Positions 1 through 9,014 of a DNA stretch of 64,000 nt are shown here, piece after piece. The translations under genes were made by a program, and so were the position numbers. The DNA comes from Sphingomonadales bacterium UBA2683. Its GTDB lineage: Bacteria; Pseudomonadota; Alphaproteobacteria; Sphingomonadales; Sphingomonadaceae. Every line of letters starts with the position of its first letter. Position 1 is the stretch's first letter. The DNA is taken from positions 235,085 to 299,084 of the forward strand of contig DELZ01000001.1 of NCBI GenBank assembly GCA_002354635.1, given 5' to 3'. The notes under the pieces were generated by a model. It saw nothing but the letters and a program-made list of their open reading frames with translations, was not told the DNA's origin and made no database searches.

Positions 1-811
1 CCCCGCCATTGGCGGGTAGCCGCTTGAGGATTGTATCCGGCACATTGCGAGGGTGCCTGGTTACTCCATCGGCAGAACTGTGGCTGAACATCACCGGCGC
101 CCTGGTTGCGTCGAGGGCATCGCTCATTGCGGCTTCGGAAACATGGCTGAGATCCACGATCATGCCGAGCCGGTTCATTTCCTGCACCACCGACACGCCA
201 AATTCGGACAGGCCGTCGCTCTTTGGTGCATCGGTTGCGCTATCCGCCCAGTCGAGCGTTTTCCAGTGGGTCAGCGTCATATAGCGCGCGCCGAGCGCAT
301 AGGTTTGCCGAAGCACAGCCAGCGAATTGCCGATCGAATGGCCGCCTTCCATACCGATCAGCGATGCGATGCGGCCCTTTTTCTGGGCTGCGTCCACATC
401 CGCTACGGTCAAGGCCAGTTGCAGGTCGTCCGGATATTGATCGACCAGACGGTGCACGATGTCGATCTGTTCGATAACCCGCTGCACCGCCTCGAATTTC
501 GGCAACTCCGGGTCGATCCAGACCGACCAGAATTGTCCGCCAACCCGGCCCTGCCGGAGCCGCGTCAGGTCAGTGTGCATGGGTTTCGAACCCGACCCCA
601 TGGTCGGGATGGTGTCTTGAAAGTCGAACTGTGAAAAATCACTGTCGAACCGTTCGGCAATCTGTTCGGGGACGTCATTATGTCCATCAATGACAGGACT
701 TTTTGCAAGCACCTGTTGAGCCATTTGTTCCGGCGTTTGCGCCGATGCCGGAGTCAGGCCCGCTATGGCCAGAGCAAGCACCAGGTTACGAATATTTGGG
801 ACTATCTTCAT
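1..811 (-). CDS. Membrane dipeptidase, peptidase M19 family (3' end cut by window edge)
   Basis: Zn-dependent dipeptidase of the renal dipeptidase family, probably exported and acting on dipeptides in the periplasm. I translated it from the ATG at 811; the frame stays open to the left edge, so the C-terminus is missing (about 270 residues seen). Residues 1-24 form a signal peptide ending ASA-Q. The metal motif is IDGHNDV (H44, D46). The bridging glutamate is in IGMEGGHS (about E155), followed by DLSHVSE and FSHSSA (about H244), as expected for M19. It starts 10 bp after the deacetylase stop, so the two are probably one operon. Confidence 0.88.
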   Translation of the reverse strand, partial: MKIVPNIRNLVLALAIAGLTPASAQTPEQMAQQVLAKSPVIDGHNDVPEQIAERFDSDFSQFDFQDTIPTMGSGSKPMHTDLTRLRQGRVGGQFWSVWIDPELPKFEAVQRVIEQIDIVHRLVDQYPDDLQLALTVADVDAAQKKGRIASLIGMEGGHSIGNSLAVLRQTYALGARYMTLTHWKTLDWADSATDAPKSDGLSEFGVSVVQEMNRLGMIVDLSHVSEAAMSDALDATRAPVMFSHSSADGVTRHPRNVPDTILKRLPANGG

Positions 812-821
812 CCGTTCGGGT

Positions 822-1856
822 CTAGTCGCGCAGCACCCGCTCCGCAAATAGCTTTTTTGCTACTTTTTGATCGTTGCGCTGATACCAGCGCTTGCCGATA
901 TGGAGCTCTGCGGCCAGCATCTGGGTGCGGGTGCCGTCGGCGAAATCGACATCGGGCTCCATATAGGCGATCGGATCGCGATAGGCCTCGTCGGCGGTGA
1001 CGATCGTCCATCCGTCCGCCTTGAGTGCTGCCGCCAGATCATCGACAAACATCGCCGCGAGATCGGTCTCGTGCAACAGGATCATCTGCACCGGAGCCCT
1101 GCCCAGCGTGCGGCGCGCCAGATCGTCGGAAAAGTCGGCGGATTGGACGTAGGATTCGACGTAGAGGTCGCGGAGCGCGTTCCAGTCCATCAACTGGCCG
1201 GAGGCCGCGGCGGCGATCGCCTGTTCTTCCATATACCAGTCCGAGGCATCCACGGTCACGTAGGCATTCATCAGTCCGCGCTTTTTCAGACCGGCGCGGA
1301 CGGCATTGCGCTTCACCTTGTCCTTGCGACCCTCGTCGAAAAAGGGGAAGCGGAACCACGGTCGGTAATTGGGCTTGTCCGTCAGCCAGGCTTCGGCGGC
1401 GTCTATATCGGCGAGGAATTTTTCCGCAGATACGGCAGACAGCTTGAGATGATGAGCGGTGTGATTGGCGAGCAGATGGCCTGCGGCGGCATAGGCCGCG
1501 ATATCGGCGGCATCATTGTCATAGGCGGTGATCCGCCCCGGATTGACGAAGAAGACCGCCTGTTCGATGCCCGCATGTTCGAGCGCCTCGATCAGCAACT
1601 TCGGTCGCTCGTCCGGCTCGAGAAAGGCCCCCTTGCCGCGCGGGGCGTCGTCGAAGCTGAAGGCGATGCGCTTGTCCGAAGTCGCCACCGAAACCGGCAA
1701 GGCGACGGTGTCGACTGCCACATATCCCGCACGCAAGAAGGCCAGCAATGTGATTGCCAGCAAGAGCGCCGGCAGGAACAGCCGGGGCGACAGCGCTAGC
1801 AACGCGGCACCAGGATCAGGATCGAGCAAGCCCTCATGGCCACTGCTTTGGCCCAA
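822..1856 (-). CDS. Polysaccharide deacetylase (NodB-like), membrane-anchored
   Basis: Predicted carbohydrate esterase family 4 enzyme that removes N- or O-acetyl groups from a polysaccharide or peptidoglycan. An N-terminal hydrophobic stretch (residues about 24-42) suggests a signal anchor. The NodB core shows FSFDDAPRG (paired Asp), ANHTAHH (the H-x3-H metal ligands), RPWFRFPFFDEG and ILLHE near the C-terminus. The M19 dipeptidase follows 10 bp downstream. The ATG at 1856 is the first Met of the frame; a slightly later start cannot be excluded. The substrate cannot be told from the sequence. Confidence 0.85.
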   Translation of the reverse strand: MGQSSGHEGLLDPDPGAALLALSPRLFLPALLLAITLLAFLRAGYVAVDTVALPVSVATSDKRIAFSFDDAPRGKGAFLEPDERPKLLIEALEHAGIEQAVFFVNPGRITAYDNDAADIAAYAAAGHLLANHTAHHLKLSAVSAEKFLADIDAAEAWLTDKPNYRPWFRFPFFDEGRKDKVKRNAVRAGLKKRGLMNAYVTVDASDWYMEEQAIAAAASGQLMDWNALRDLYVESYVQSADFSDDLARRTLGRAPVQMILLHETDLAAMFVDDLAAALKADGWTIVTADEAYRDPIAYMEPDVDFADGTRTQMLAAELHIGKRWYQRNDQKVAKKLFAERVLRD

Positions 1857-1931
1857 AATCCTCGAAAATCCAGCATTTTGGGCCGATTGTCCTGATTTGG
1901 AACTTCAGCGGGACCAGAGCTTACCGCGCTG

Positions 1932-3434
1932 TTACCCCATCGTCGGAATAACAAACGCATCCTTGTTGCCGCCATCGGCGGTGCCGTCGGGCCAGCGCTG
2001 GGTGATCGTCTTGATCTTGGTCCAGAATTTCACGCCTTCCATGCCGTGCTGGTTGGTGTCGCCGAACGCCGAACGCTTCCAGCCGCCGAAGCTGTGATAG
2101 GCGACCGGCACCGGGATCGGCACGTTGATGCCGACCATACCGACCTGCACGCGGTTGGCGAATTCGCGCGCCGCGTGGCCGTTGCGGGTGAAGATCGCGA
2201 CGCCGTTGCCATATTGATGCTGGCTGGGCAGCGCGAGTGCTTCCTCGAAATTCTTGGCGCGGACAATCTGCAGCACGGGGCCGAAAATCTCTTCCTTGTA
2301 GCTTTCCATGTCGGTGGTGACATGGTCGAACAAGGACGGTCCGATGAAGCAGCCGTCTTCATGGCCCTGCAGCGAGAAGCCGCGGCCGTCGACGACCAGT
2401 TCCGCGCCTTCGTCGACGCCGGTCTGGATCCAGTTTTCCACGCGCTGCTTGTGCGCCGGGTTCACGACCGGGCCATAATGCGCCTCTTCATCGGTGGAGA
2501 TGCCGACGCGCAGCGCCGCCATTGCCGGGATCATCTTTTCGCGCAGCCGTTCCGCCGTATCTTCACCGACCGGCACCACGACCGGCAGCGCCATGCAGCG
2601 TTCGCCCGCCGAACCGAAGGCGGCGCCGGAGAGATCGTTGACGACCTGATCCATGTCGGCGTCGGGCATCACGATGCCGTGGTTCTTCGCGCCACCCATT
2701 GCCTGCACCCGCTTGCCGGCGGCGACCCCGCGCTGGTAGACATAATGGGCGATATCGGAGGAACCGACAAAGCTGATACCGCCGATTTCCGGATGATCGA
2801 GAATCGCGTCGACCATTTCCTTGTCGCCATGCAGACATTGCAGGATGCCTTCCGGCAGGCCGGCCTCGAGCATCAGCTCGACCAGCCGTACCGGCACCGA
2901 GGGATCACGCTCGGACGGCTTGAGGATGAACGCATTGCCGGTCGCGATCGCCGGACCGAACATCCACATCGGGATCATTGCCGGGAAGTTGAACGGGGTG
3001 ATGCCAGCGCCAATGCCGATCGGCTGGCGCATCGAATAGACGTCGATGCCGGGACCGGCTCCCTGGGTATATTCGCCTTTCAGGACGTGCGGGATGCCGC
3101 AGCAGAATTCGATCACCTCCAGCCCGCGCTGCACATCGCCCTTGGAGTCCGCAATCACCTTGCCATGTTCACGGCTCAGCAATTCGGCAAGTTCGTCCAT
3201 ATGCGCTTCGACCAGTTCCTTGAACTTGAACATCACCCGCGCGCGCCGTTGCGGATTGGTTGCGGCCCATGCGGGCTGCGCGGCCAAGGCCGCCTGCACG
3301 GCGGTTTCGAGCACTGCGGCATCGCCCAGATCGACCTTTCCCTGGATGCCGCCATTATTGGGGTCGAAGATATCACTCTGGCGGGACGCGGTCGCGGTTC
3401 CGCCGGAAGCCAAAACGTGGGTTACGGTGCGCAT
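1932..3434 (-). CDS. mmsA: Methylmalonate-semialdehyde dehydrogenase (CoA-acylating)
   Basis: A 500-residue aldehyde dehydrogenase matching the MmsA family, which oxidises methylmalonate or malonate semialdehyde to propionyl-CoA or acetyl-CoA in valine and inositol breakdown. Supporting motifs are FNFPAMIPMWM, the catalytic Cys in SAGERCMALPVVVP (a Met after Cys is typical of MmsA), and KEEIFGPVLQ. The start is supported by AGGAG seven bases before the ATG. It is divergent from the EamA permease, with about 90 bp between them holding the promoters. No other valine catabolism gene is adjacent. Confidence 0.92.
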   Translation of the reverse strand: MRTVTHVLASGGTATASRQSDIFDPNNGGIQGKVDLGDAAVLETAVQAALAAQPAWAATNPQRRARVMFKFKELVEAHMDELAELLSREHGKVIADSKGDVQRGLEVIEFCCGIPHVLKGEYTQGAGPGIDVYSMRQPIGIGAGITPFNFPAMIPMWMFGPAIATGNAFILKPSERDPSVPVRLVELMLEAGLPEGILQCLHGDKEMVDAILDHPEIGGISFVGSSDIAHYVYQRGVAAGKRVQAMGGAKNHGIVMPDADMDQVVNDLSGAAFGSAGERCMALPVVVPVGEDTAERLREKMIPAMAALRVGISTDEEAHYGPVVNPAHKQRVENWIQTGVDEGAELVVDGRGFSLQGHEDGCFIGPSLFDHVTTDMESYKEEIFGPVLQIVRAKNFEEALALPSQHQYGNGVAIFTRNGHAAREFANRVQVGMVGINVPIPVPVAYHSFGGWKRSAFGDTNQHGMEGVKFWTKIKTITQRWPDGTADGGNKDAFVIPTMG

Positions 3435-3524
3435 TGAAAGACTCCTGATTGCTTTTGCGGGCTATATGCTATTTACCGCAGCAATGCACAACCGCTGTTC
3501 CCCTATCTTTAGTAGCAATATCGC

Positions 3525-4448
3525 GTGAATGACGGCAATCTCGTCGGGCAAAACCGTCCTATGGCGGGCATCCTAACCCGGCTGGGTGCGATGTTGTCGC
3601 TGGGGATCATGTTTGCCTTTGTCAAACTGGCCGGCCTGCAGGGCGTGCATGTCACCGAGAGCCTGTTCTACCGCCAGCTGACCGCGATGCCGCTGATCTG
3701 TTTTCTGATCTGGCGCAGCCAGCGTGGCTGGCCTTCAATTGTCTCCAACAAGCACCGGCTGCATATCCTGCGGTCGGTGCTCGGCATATTTGCAATGGGC
3801 CTCAATTTCTGGGCGATGACGCTGCTGCCACTGGCCGACGCTACAACGATCAGCTTTACCGTACCGATTTTCGCGACCCTGTTCGCCGCGCTGATCCTGC
3901 AGGAAAAGGTCGGCATCCGGCGCTGGTCGGCAATCCTGATCGGTTTTGTCGGCGTGCTGATCGTGGTCCAGCCGGGCGGTTCGCTGATTCCCGCCTTTGG
4001 TGCGGCCGTCGCTTTGACCGGCGCGCTGGTCACAGCTGCGGTGACTTTGGTAATCCGCATGCTGGGCCGCACCGAGACCAGCATTGTCACCATCTTCTGG
4101 TTCTCCGTCTATACGCTGCCGGTGCTGACCATATGTGCCTTCATCTACGGTGGCGGCCATGATGCCAAGACCTGGGGCTTTCTGCTCGGCATCGGCATAT
4201 TCGGTGCGCTGGGCCAGCTGTGCATCACCCAGTCACTGCGCTATGCGCCGGTGTCGACGATCGTACCGATGGATTATAGTGCGCTGATCTGGGCGACCTT
4301 TTTCGGCATCATGATCTTTGGCCAATTTCCCGGCCTGTCGATCTGGATCGGCGCTCCGATCATTATCGGGTCCGGTCTGTTCATCGCCTGGCGCGAGCAT
4401 GTCAGGGCAAGCAAGCTGACGGTTGCCAAGGCGGAACCAAGCGCATAA
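3525..4448 (+). CDS. EamA/DMT superfamily permease
   Basis: A 307-residue inner-membrane protein made of two EamA repeats, each with about five hydrophobic segments. Features include an early FYRQL segment, the PIFATLFAALILQEK segment closing repeat 1, and the equivalent PMDYSALIWATFFGIMIFG in repeat 2. Proteins of this type export small metabolites or amino acids; the substrate is unknown. The start given is GTG 3525. An ATG at 3561 is an equally plausible start because neither has a clear ribosome-binding site. The stop lies 25 bp before the amidohydrolase start. Confidence 0.85.
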   Translation: MNDGNLVGQNRPMAGILTRLGAMLSLGIMFAFVKLAGLQGVHVTESLFYRQLTAMPLICFLIWRSQRGWPSIVSNKHRLHILRSVLGIFAMGLNFWAMTLLPLADATTISFTVPIFATLFAALILQEKVGIRRWSAILIGFVGVLIVVQPGGSLIPAFGAAVALTGALVTAAVTLVIRMLGRTETSIVTIFWFSVYTLPVLTICAFIYGGGHDAKTWGFLLGIGIFGALGQLCITQSLRYAPVSTIVPMDYSALIWATFFGIMIFGQFPGLSIWIGAPIIIGSGLFIAWREHVRASKLTVAKAEPSA

Positions 4449-4473
4449 CCTCCTCCCACAAGGGGAGAGAAAC

Positions 4474-6213
4474 ATGCTGAAATTCATATCGTCCATCGGG
4501 GCGGCTCTGGCGCTGCTGTTGGCCAGTGGCGCGCAAGCCGAAGAGGCGCCGGCCAGTCTTTCCTACCCCGAAGTGACGGTTTTTGAAGCCGCCAGGATCA
4601 TTACCATGGAGCCCGGCTTTCCCGAGGCCCGCTATGTCGCCACGTCGGACGGCATCATCCTCGGTCTTGGTCAGACTCTGGAAGAATTGGAAGCATGGAC
4701 GCGGGACCGCGAGTTCACCGTCGACCGGCGTTTTGCCAAGCAGATATTGATGCCCGGCTTTATCGAACCGCATGTCCACCCGATGCAGACAATCATGATG
4801 CTGCCTATTCCGTTCATCAGTCCCGAGGAATGGCAGCTCCCCGGCAAGACCTATCCCGCCGCCCGCGGCAAGGCGCAATATGAGCAGCGGCTGCGCGAGG
4901 AACTGGCGAAGAACACGGACGCCCTGTTTATCACCTGGGGCCATCACAAGCTGTTTCACGGTGATATGGATCGGGCCGAGCTGGACCGCATTGCCCCGGA
5001 CCGGCCGGTGGTAATCTGGCAGCGCAGCTTCCACGAGATCATCGCCAACAGCAAGGCGCTGGACCTGCTGGGCATCGGCACGCAGGCAGCCTTTACGGCG
5101 GAGTTCGACAAGCCGACGATCGACCCGGAACACGCCGACTTCGCCACCGGCATCATTCACGAGACTGCCCTGTTCGGCGGCATCGAGAAGCTTCGCCCCT
5201 ATCTCTTCTCGCCCGCCAAGGTGCAGCAGGGCCTGGCCGACATGCGGCAGATGATGCTGGAAAATGGTGTGACCACCAGCGCCGATCTGGCCTTCGGCGG
5301 CTTTGGCGGACCGGAAATGGAATCAAAACTGTTCAAGAGCCTTTACGACCAGCCGACCACGCCATCCCGTATCCTTGCTATTCCGGTGGCGCCGCTGGTC
5401 ACAGGCGATCCCAATGTCTGGCTCGCAGAGATGATGGCCAAATATGACAGCAGCAAATTCTTCTTCTCCAACCGGGTCAAGCTGTTCGCCGACGGCGCCT
5501 TTTTCGCCCAGTATATGCAGATGAACCCGCCCGGCTACAGCGACGGCCACCAGGGCAAGTGGCTGACCGAACCGGAGGAGCTGCAAAAACAGACCGAGCG
5601 TTTCTGGGACACCGGCTGGAATCTGCACACCCATGTCAACGGTGACAAAGGGCTCGATGTCGTGCTCGGCATTACCGAGAAACTCACACCCAGAAACGGC
5701 CAGCATATCGTAATGGAACATCTCGGCTATTCGACCGAAGCACAAAACCGGCGGATCGGCGAAATGGGTCTCTATGTTTCGGCCCAGCCCAATTATATCC
5801 GTATTCTCGGCGATGCCTATGCGAAGACCGGCATGGGTCCCGACCGGGCCGCGCAGATGAGCCGACTGGGTTCGCTGGAGCGCAAGGGCGTGCCGCTAGG
5901 CCTGCACAGCGACTTCAACATGGCGCCGATCGACCCGCTCTATCTTGCCTGGGTGGCGAGCAACCGGATCACCCTCGACGGCAATGCGAAAGCACCGCAG
6001 GAACGCCTCTCGCTCGACAAGGCACTGCGCGCGATCACCATCGAGGCGGCGCAGGTGATTGGCCTGGACGCGATGGTTGGCAGCATTGCCACCGGCAAGA
6101 AGGCCGATTTCACCGTGCTGGACCGCGATCCCTATCAGGGCGGTGCGGCGAAACTGCGGGAAGTCGGGATCGAGGGCGTGGTGTTTGAAGGGCAGTGGTT
6201 TCCGGCTCGGTAG
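4474..6213 (+). CDS. Exported amidohydrolase, YtcJ-like (Amidohydro_3)
   Basis: Metal-dependent amidohydrolase of about 579 residues. I chose ATG 4474 because AGGGGAG lies just before it and the protein then begins with a clean signal peptide (MLKFISSIGAALALLLASGAQA); the open frame reaches further upstream, to an ATG inside the permease gene. Metal-site motifs are MPGFIEPHVHP (HxH), LHTHVNGDKG, VMEHLG and LHSDFNM, followed by a KKADFTVLDRDP ending typical of YtcJ-type proteins. Substrates in this family are mostly unknown. It is co-oriented with the permease and converges on the histidine kinase 16 bp away. Confidence 0.85.
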   Translation: MLKFISSIGAALALLLASGAQAEEAPASLSYPEVTVFEAARIITMEPGFPEARYVATSDGIILGLGQTLEELEAWTRDREFTVDRRFAKQILMPGFIEPHVHPMQTIMMLPIPFISPEEWQLPGKTYPAARGKAQYEQRLREELAKNTDALFITWGHHKLFHGDMDRAELDRIAPDRPVVIWQRSFHEIIANSKALDLLGIGTQAAFTAEFDKPTIDPEHADFATGIIHETALFGGIEKLRPYLFSPAKVQQGLADMRQMMLENGVTTSADLAFGGFGGPEMESKLFKSLYDQPTTPSRILAIPVAPLVTGDPNVWLAEMMAKYDSSKFFFSNRVKLFADGAFFAQYMQMNPPGYSDGHQGKWLTEPEELQKQTERFWDTGWNLHTHVNGDKGLDVVLGITEKLTPRNGQHIVMEHLGYSTEAQNRRIGEMGLYVSAQPNYIRILGDAYAKTGMGPDRAAQMSRLGSLERKGVPLGLHSDFNMAPIDPLYLAWVASNRITLDGNAKAPQERLSLDKALRAITIEAAQVIGLDAMVGSIATGKKADFTVLDRDPYQGGAAKLREVGIEGVVFEGQWFPAR

Positions 6214-6229
6214 CGAATTGCCGACTCGA

Positions 6230-7234
6230 TCAAGGCAGGTTTTGCATTGTCGCGGTATATCGGGTGCCAGTGCTGCCGGATTGGCAATCCAGCTCGGCCT
6301 TGGCCATCGCGGCAAAGGCAACGAGAAATCCACGGCCCTGGGCACCGTCGCGAACATCTTCGGGCAGTCCTATACCGTCATCCTCGATCGTCAGAACAGC
6401 TTTCTCGTCATTGCCGGTCAGGGTGATTGCAATCTCCCCGGTTTCACGACCATTAAACGCATGTTTCACCGCGTTGGTCACGACTTCATTGATGAGCAGT
6501 CCAATTGCCGACGCGCGGTCGCGGGACAAATGGCAGGGCACGGTTTCCATCCTGATTTCGATTTTCCGCTCGAGCGCCAGAGCATTGCTGATCTCTGAGC
6601 ACAGCTGGACAATGAACTGGTCAAAGCGCACGACGGCGATATTGTCGATACCATAGTGCAGGTTTTCATAGGCTTTCGCCAAGCTCAATACCCGGCCAAC
6701 CGCTCTCTCCAGCGCCTGTTTGGCAATTTCGTTATCAGTCTCATTCTGTTGCAATCGCAGCAGACTGGTCAATATCGCCAGATTATTCTTCACCCGATGA
6801 TCAACTTCGCGCAGCAACATGTCGCGTTCGACGATCCGCTGTTCACGTTCATGCAGCAAATCCCTGACATTGCGTCGCGCAAGTTCCGCCAGAAACACCA
6901 GCAGCAGACCGGTGAGAACATTGACAAGCGTGCGGGGACCGTCCGACGCTTCGGCAAAGGCAAAGCTGCCCTGAAAGGGGACCACCTGATACCAGGTAAA
7001 GACGGATGTCAGCCCCAGCACCAGTAATCCGCCACGCAAACGACCCACCAGAGTTGCCAACAAGATCGCCGGAACATTGATGGCATAGGGCGCGGCCCCC
7101 GGGTAAGCCATATCCACGAGCCAGCGCATTCCCATCGCTATAGCGGTACCAAGGATACCGACCAGAGTCTGCGTGGCCCAGTCAGGAAATTTGGGAGCGA
7201 AGTCAATCGCATCCAGCTGGGTAATCCTCAGCAT
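6230..7234 (-). CDS. Membrane histidine kinase, HWE/HisKA_2 type
   Basis: A 334-residue sensor kinase. Residues about 20-120 hold four hydrophobic segments resembling the DUF4118 membrane domain of KdpD-like sensors. The dimerisation/phosphoacceptor motif is LREVDHRVKNN (H146), characteristic of HisKA_2/HWE kinases. The ATPase domain has the N-box INEVVTNAVKHAF and the G-box EDDGIGLP. No response regulator is next to it. Kinases of this class often act in the general stress response of alphaproteobacteria; that role here is inference. Ribosome-binding site weak. Confidence 0.88.
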   Translation of the reverse strand: MLRITQLDAIDFAPKFPDWATQTLVGILGTAIAMGMRWLVDMAYPGAAPYAINVPAILLATLVGRLRGGLLVLGLTSVFTWYQVVPFQGSFAFAEASDGPRTLVNVLTGLLLVFLAELARRNVRDLLHEREQRIVERDMLLREVDHRVKNNLAILTSLLRLQQNETDNEIAKQALERAVGRVLSLAKAYENLHYGIDNIAVVRFDQFIVQLCSEISNALALERKIEIRMETVPCHLSRDRASAIGLLINEVVTNAVKHAFNGRETGEIAITLTGNDEKAVLTIEDDGIGLPEDVRDGAQGRGFLVAFAAMAKAELDCQSGSTGTRYTATMQNLP

Positions 7235-7327
7235 TTTTCAAGAATAGTCGCAACAGGAACGATCAGCAAATTGTAAATTCTGTGTAGCGACTGAAAATAT
7301 CATGACACGGATTTCCAGTCCCAGACC

Positions 7328-7352
7328 GGAACTTTTCATGTTTTGGCTTGTT
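7328..7352 (+). promoter_or_regulatory. Candidate EcfG-type (general stress sigma factor) promoter
   Basis: GGAAC at 7328-7332, 16 bases, then TGTT at 7349-7352. The alphaproteobacterial EcfG consensus is GGAAC-N16/17-CGTT, so the -35 is perfect and the -10 is three of four. It lies 39 bp before the start of the small membrane protein gene. Chance matches are possible. Confidence 0.35.
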
Positions 7353-7391
7353 GATTTTATATCATCGCAGAAAACATGAGGAGAATGAATC

Positions 7392-7598
7392 ATGGCAGAC
7401 GATATCAAAGAGCCACGCTTTCGCTATGGCTGGGCCTGGGCAATCATCACAATCGGAATGTTTCTCGGTCTGGTTCTCTGGGTTTTCAATCTCGGCGACG
7501 AATTGAACGATACGCCGCCGACGGTCGAGCAGGAAGTGGCCTCCCAACCCGAGAACCCGCAGCCGGTAACGGATGAAGCGAAACCGGACGAACAATGA
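7392..7598 (+). CDS. Small single-span membrane protein, unknown function
   Basis: A 68-residue protein starting MADDIKEPRF. One transmembrane helix (residues about 13-33, WAWAIITIGMFLGLVLWVF) is followed by an acidic, Pro/Glu-rich tail, probably periplasmic. GAGGAG lies about seven bases before the ATG, a strong ribosome-binding site, which is the main reason to believe the gene. I do not recognise the family. A candidate stress-sigma promoter lies upstream. It converges on the glutaredoxin-MauE gene, whose stop is 34 bp away. Confidence 0.7.
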   Translation: MADDIKEPRFRYGWAWAIITIGMFLGLVLWVFNLGDELNDTPPTVEQEVASQPENPQPVTDEAKPDEQ

Positions 7599-7631
7599 TC
7601 TGGCGACAGCCCCTTTCCCTGACCGGGACGG

Positions 7632-8384
7632 TTAGGCAAACAGCTTGTAGATCATCCAGACGGCCATGCCGATCATGAACAGGTTCTCGGTCAGCGAGAT
7701 AAAGCCGAGTGGCACATTGCTGTCGCCGCCGACGCAGGCGCATTTGAGTTCGCGTTTCTGGATATAGACCGCGTAGAATACCGAGACCGCGCCGATCGTA
7801 CCGATAAACAGCGCGACCGGGATCGCCAGCCATAGGCCGACGCCGGCGATCATCAGCACGCCGGCCAGTCCCTCGCCGAACGGATATAAATAGGAATAGC
7901 GCACCCAGCGGCGAGCGAGCAGATCGTAGTTGAGGAACATGGTCGAGAAGCTCTCGATATCGCGCAGCTTGAGATAGGCTAGACCGCACATCGAAAAGGC
8001 GACGAACCATTCTGCGGTCCGCACGGACAGCCATGTGCCGGTGGCTACGAAAGCGGCGCCAAGCGCCATCAGGAATGTCATGGTGAACAGTGCTATGACC
8101 GGCTGATAGCTGGTGTCGCTGCGTGCGTCTTTCGGCTTGTCCTTGCCGAAATAGACACGCAATGCATCATAGCCGCCGATCCGCTCGCCATCGACAAAGG
8201 TCTGCGGCGTGGTATCGACATCGTGCTTTTCCTTGAAGGAATCGGTTTCCTCGCGCGTCGTCAGATGATGGTCCTCGAAGGAAAAGCCCTCCCGCTCGAG
8301 CAAATCTCTGGATTTCAGGCCATAGGGACAGACATGGTTTTCCATCACCATGCGGAACAATCTAGCGGTCTTCTCCTCGCTCAT
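7632..8384 (-). CDS. Glutaredoxin-like domain fused to MauE/DoxX-type membrane domain
   Basis: A 250-residue fusion. Residues 1-80 form a glutaredoxin fold: HVCPYG (C19, monothiol CxxG), TTPQTFVDGERIGGYDAL (TxP loop and GGYDAL). From about residue 90 there are four or five hydrophobic segments of the MauE/DoxX redox-associated family, with a Cys-rich loop KCACVGG that could take part in thiol exchange across the membrane. The start overlaps the upstream DUF305 gene as ATGA, so the two are co-translated. Its position in the copper operon suggests thiol/disulfide or Cu(I) handling, which is inference. Confidence 0.85.
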   Translation of the reverse strand: MSEEKTARLFRMVMENHVCPYGLKSRDLLEREGFSFEDHHLTTREETDSFKEKHDVDTTPQTFVDGERIGGYDALRVYFGKDKPKDARSDTSYQPVIALFTMTFLMALGAAFVATGTWLSVRTAEWFVAFSMCGLAYLKLRDIESFSTMFLNYDLLARRWVRYSYLYPFGEGLAGVLMIAGVGLWLAIPVALFIGTIGAVSVFYAVYIQKRELKCACVGGDSNVPLGFISLTENLFMIGMAVWMIYKLFA

Positions 8385-8893
8385 AATTCACCCTCAAAAT
8401 CTGGAACAGGACGCGCGGCAGCGGCGGCAGCGGTGGTTGCCTTGCCGTTTTCCCGAATATCTTCGATCAGCCATTGCATCTCCTGGATCTCCTTGCGTTG
8501 AGCCTTGATGATCCCGTCTGCCAGTTCGCGAACTCTCCGGTCCTCGATATTGGCGCGCTCGCTGGTCAAAATCGCGATCGAATGGTGGGGAATCATGGCG
8601 TTTTGCCAGGCCTGGTCGGAAATCGTATCCTGCGAACGGACCAGATAGAGCGAGCCGGCGAACAACAGCGCCGCGCCGCCCAGGATCAAGGTATTTTTGC
8701 GCTTGTCATCATACATGCCAAGCATGAACAGCAACATGATGATGGCCATGGCACCGCCCATGTAGAGTGCCATCCAGGTACGTGTTTCACTGAAATAGAC
8801 GTGGCCGAGCGCGTAGGTATTGAGATACATAAGCCCGAACATGACCAGCGTAGCGGTGATGATCATTACGATGAATCTGGTGTATTTTGACAA
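8381..8893 (-). CDS. DUF305 domain membrane protein (copper-associated)
   Basis: About 170 residues. I place the start at TTG 8893 because GGAGG sits five bases upstream and the protein then begins as SKYTRFIVM, in the first membrane helix; the longer frame has no ATG. Three hydrophobic segments are followed by the DUF305 motif MIPHHSIAILTS...IIKAQRKEIQEMQWL with its His pair. DUF305 proteins are common next to copper efflux genes and are thought to bind metal; the mechanism is unknown. It is the third gene of the leftward copper operon, overlapping the next by ATGA. Confidence 0.85.
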   Translation of the reverse strand: MSKYTRFIVMIITATLVMFGLMYLNTYALGHVYFSETRTWMALYMGGAMAIIMLLFMLGMYDDKRKNTLILGGAALLFAGSLYLVRSQDTISDQAWQNAMIPHHSIAILTSERANIEDRRVRELADGIIKAQRKEIQEMQWLIEDIRENGKATTAAAAAARPVPDFEGEL

Positions 8894-9014
8894 TTTTGCC
8901 TCCTCGTCCGATGGATCCGAATCAATATCTGCCAGAGACAATTTACGTCTGGCGAGGCGGAAGGTTCCCTGATGATCCTGACCGCACAGGGCCGGTTCGG
9001 CCAATGGAGACTGG

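Noticed and set aside
867..1799. 310-codon open frame on the plus strand
   Set aside because: Antisense of the polysaccharide deacetylase gene, which has its NodB motifs. No recognisable domain.
2046..3437. 463-codon open frame on the plus strand
   Set aside because: Antisense of mmsA, whose catalytic motifs are intact. No ribosome-binding site or recognisable domain.
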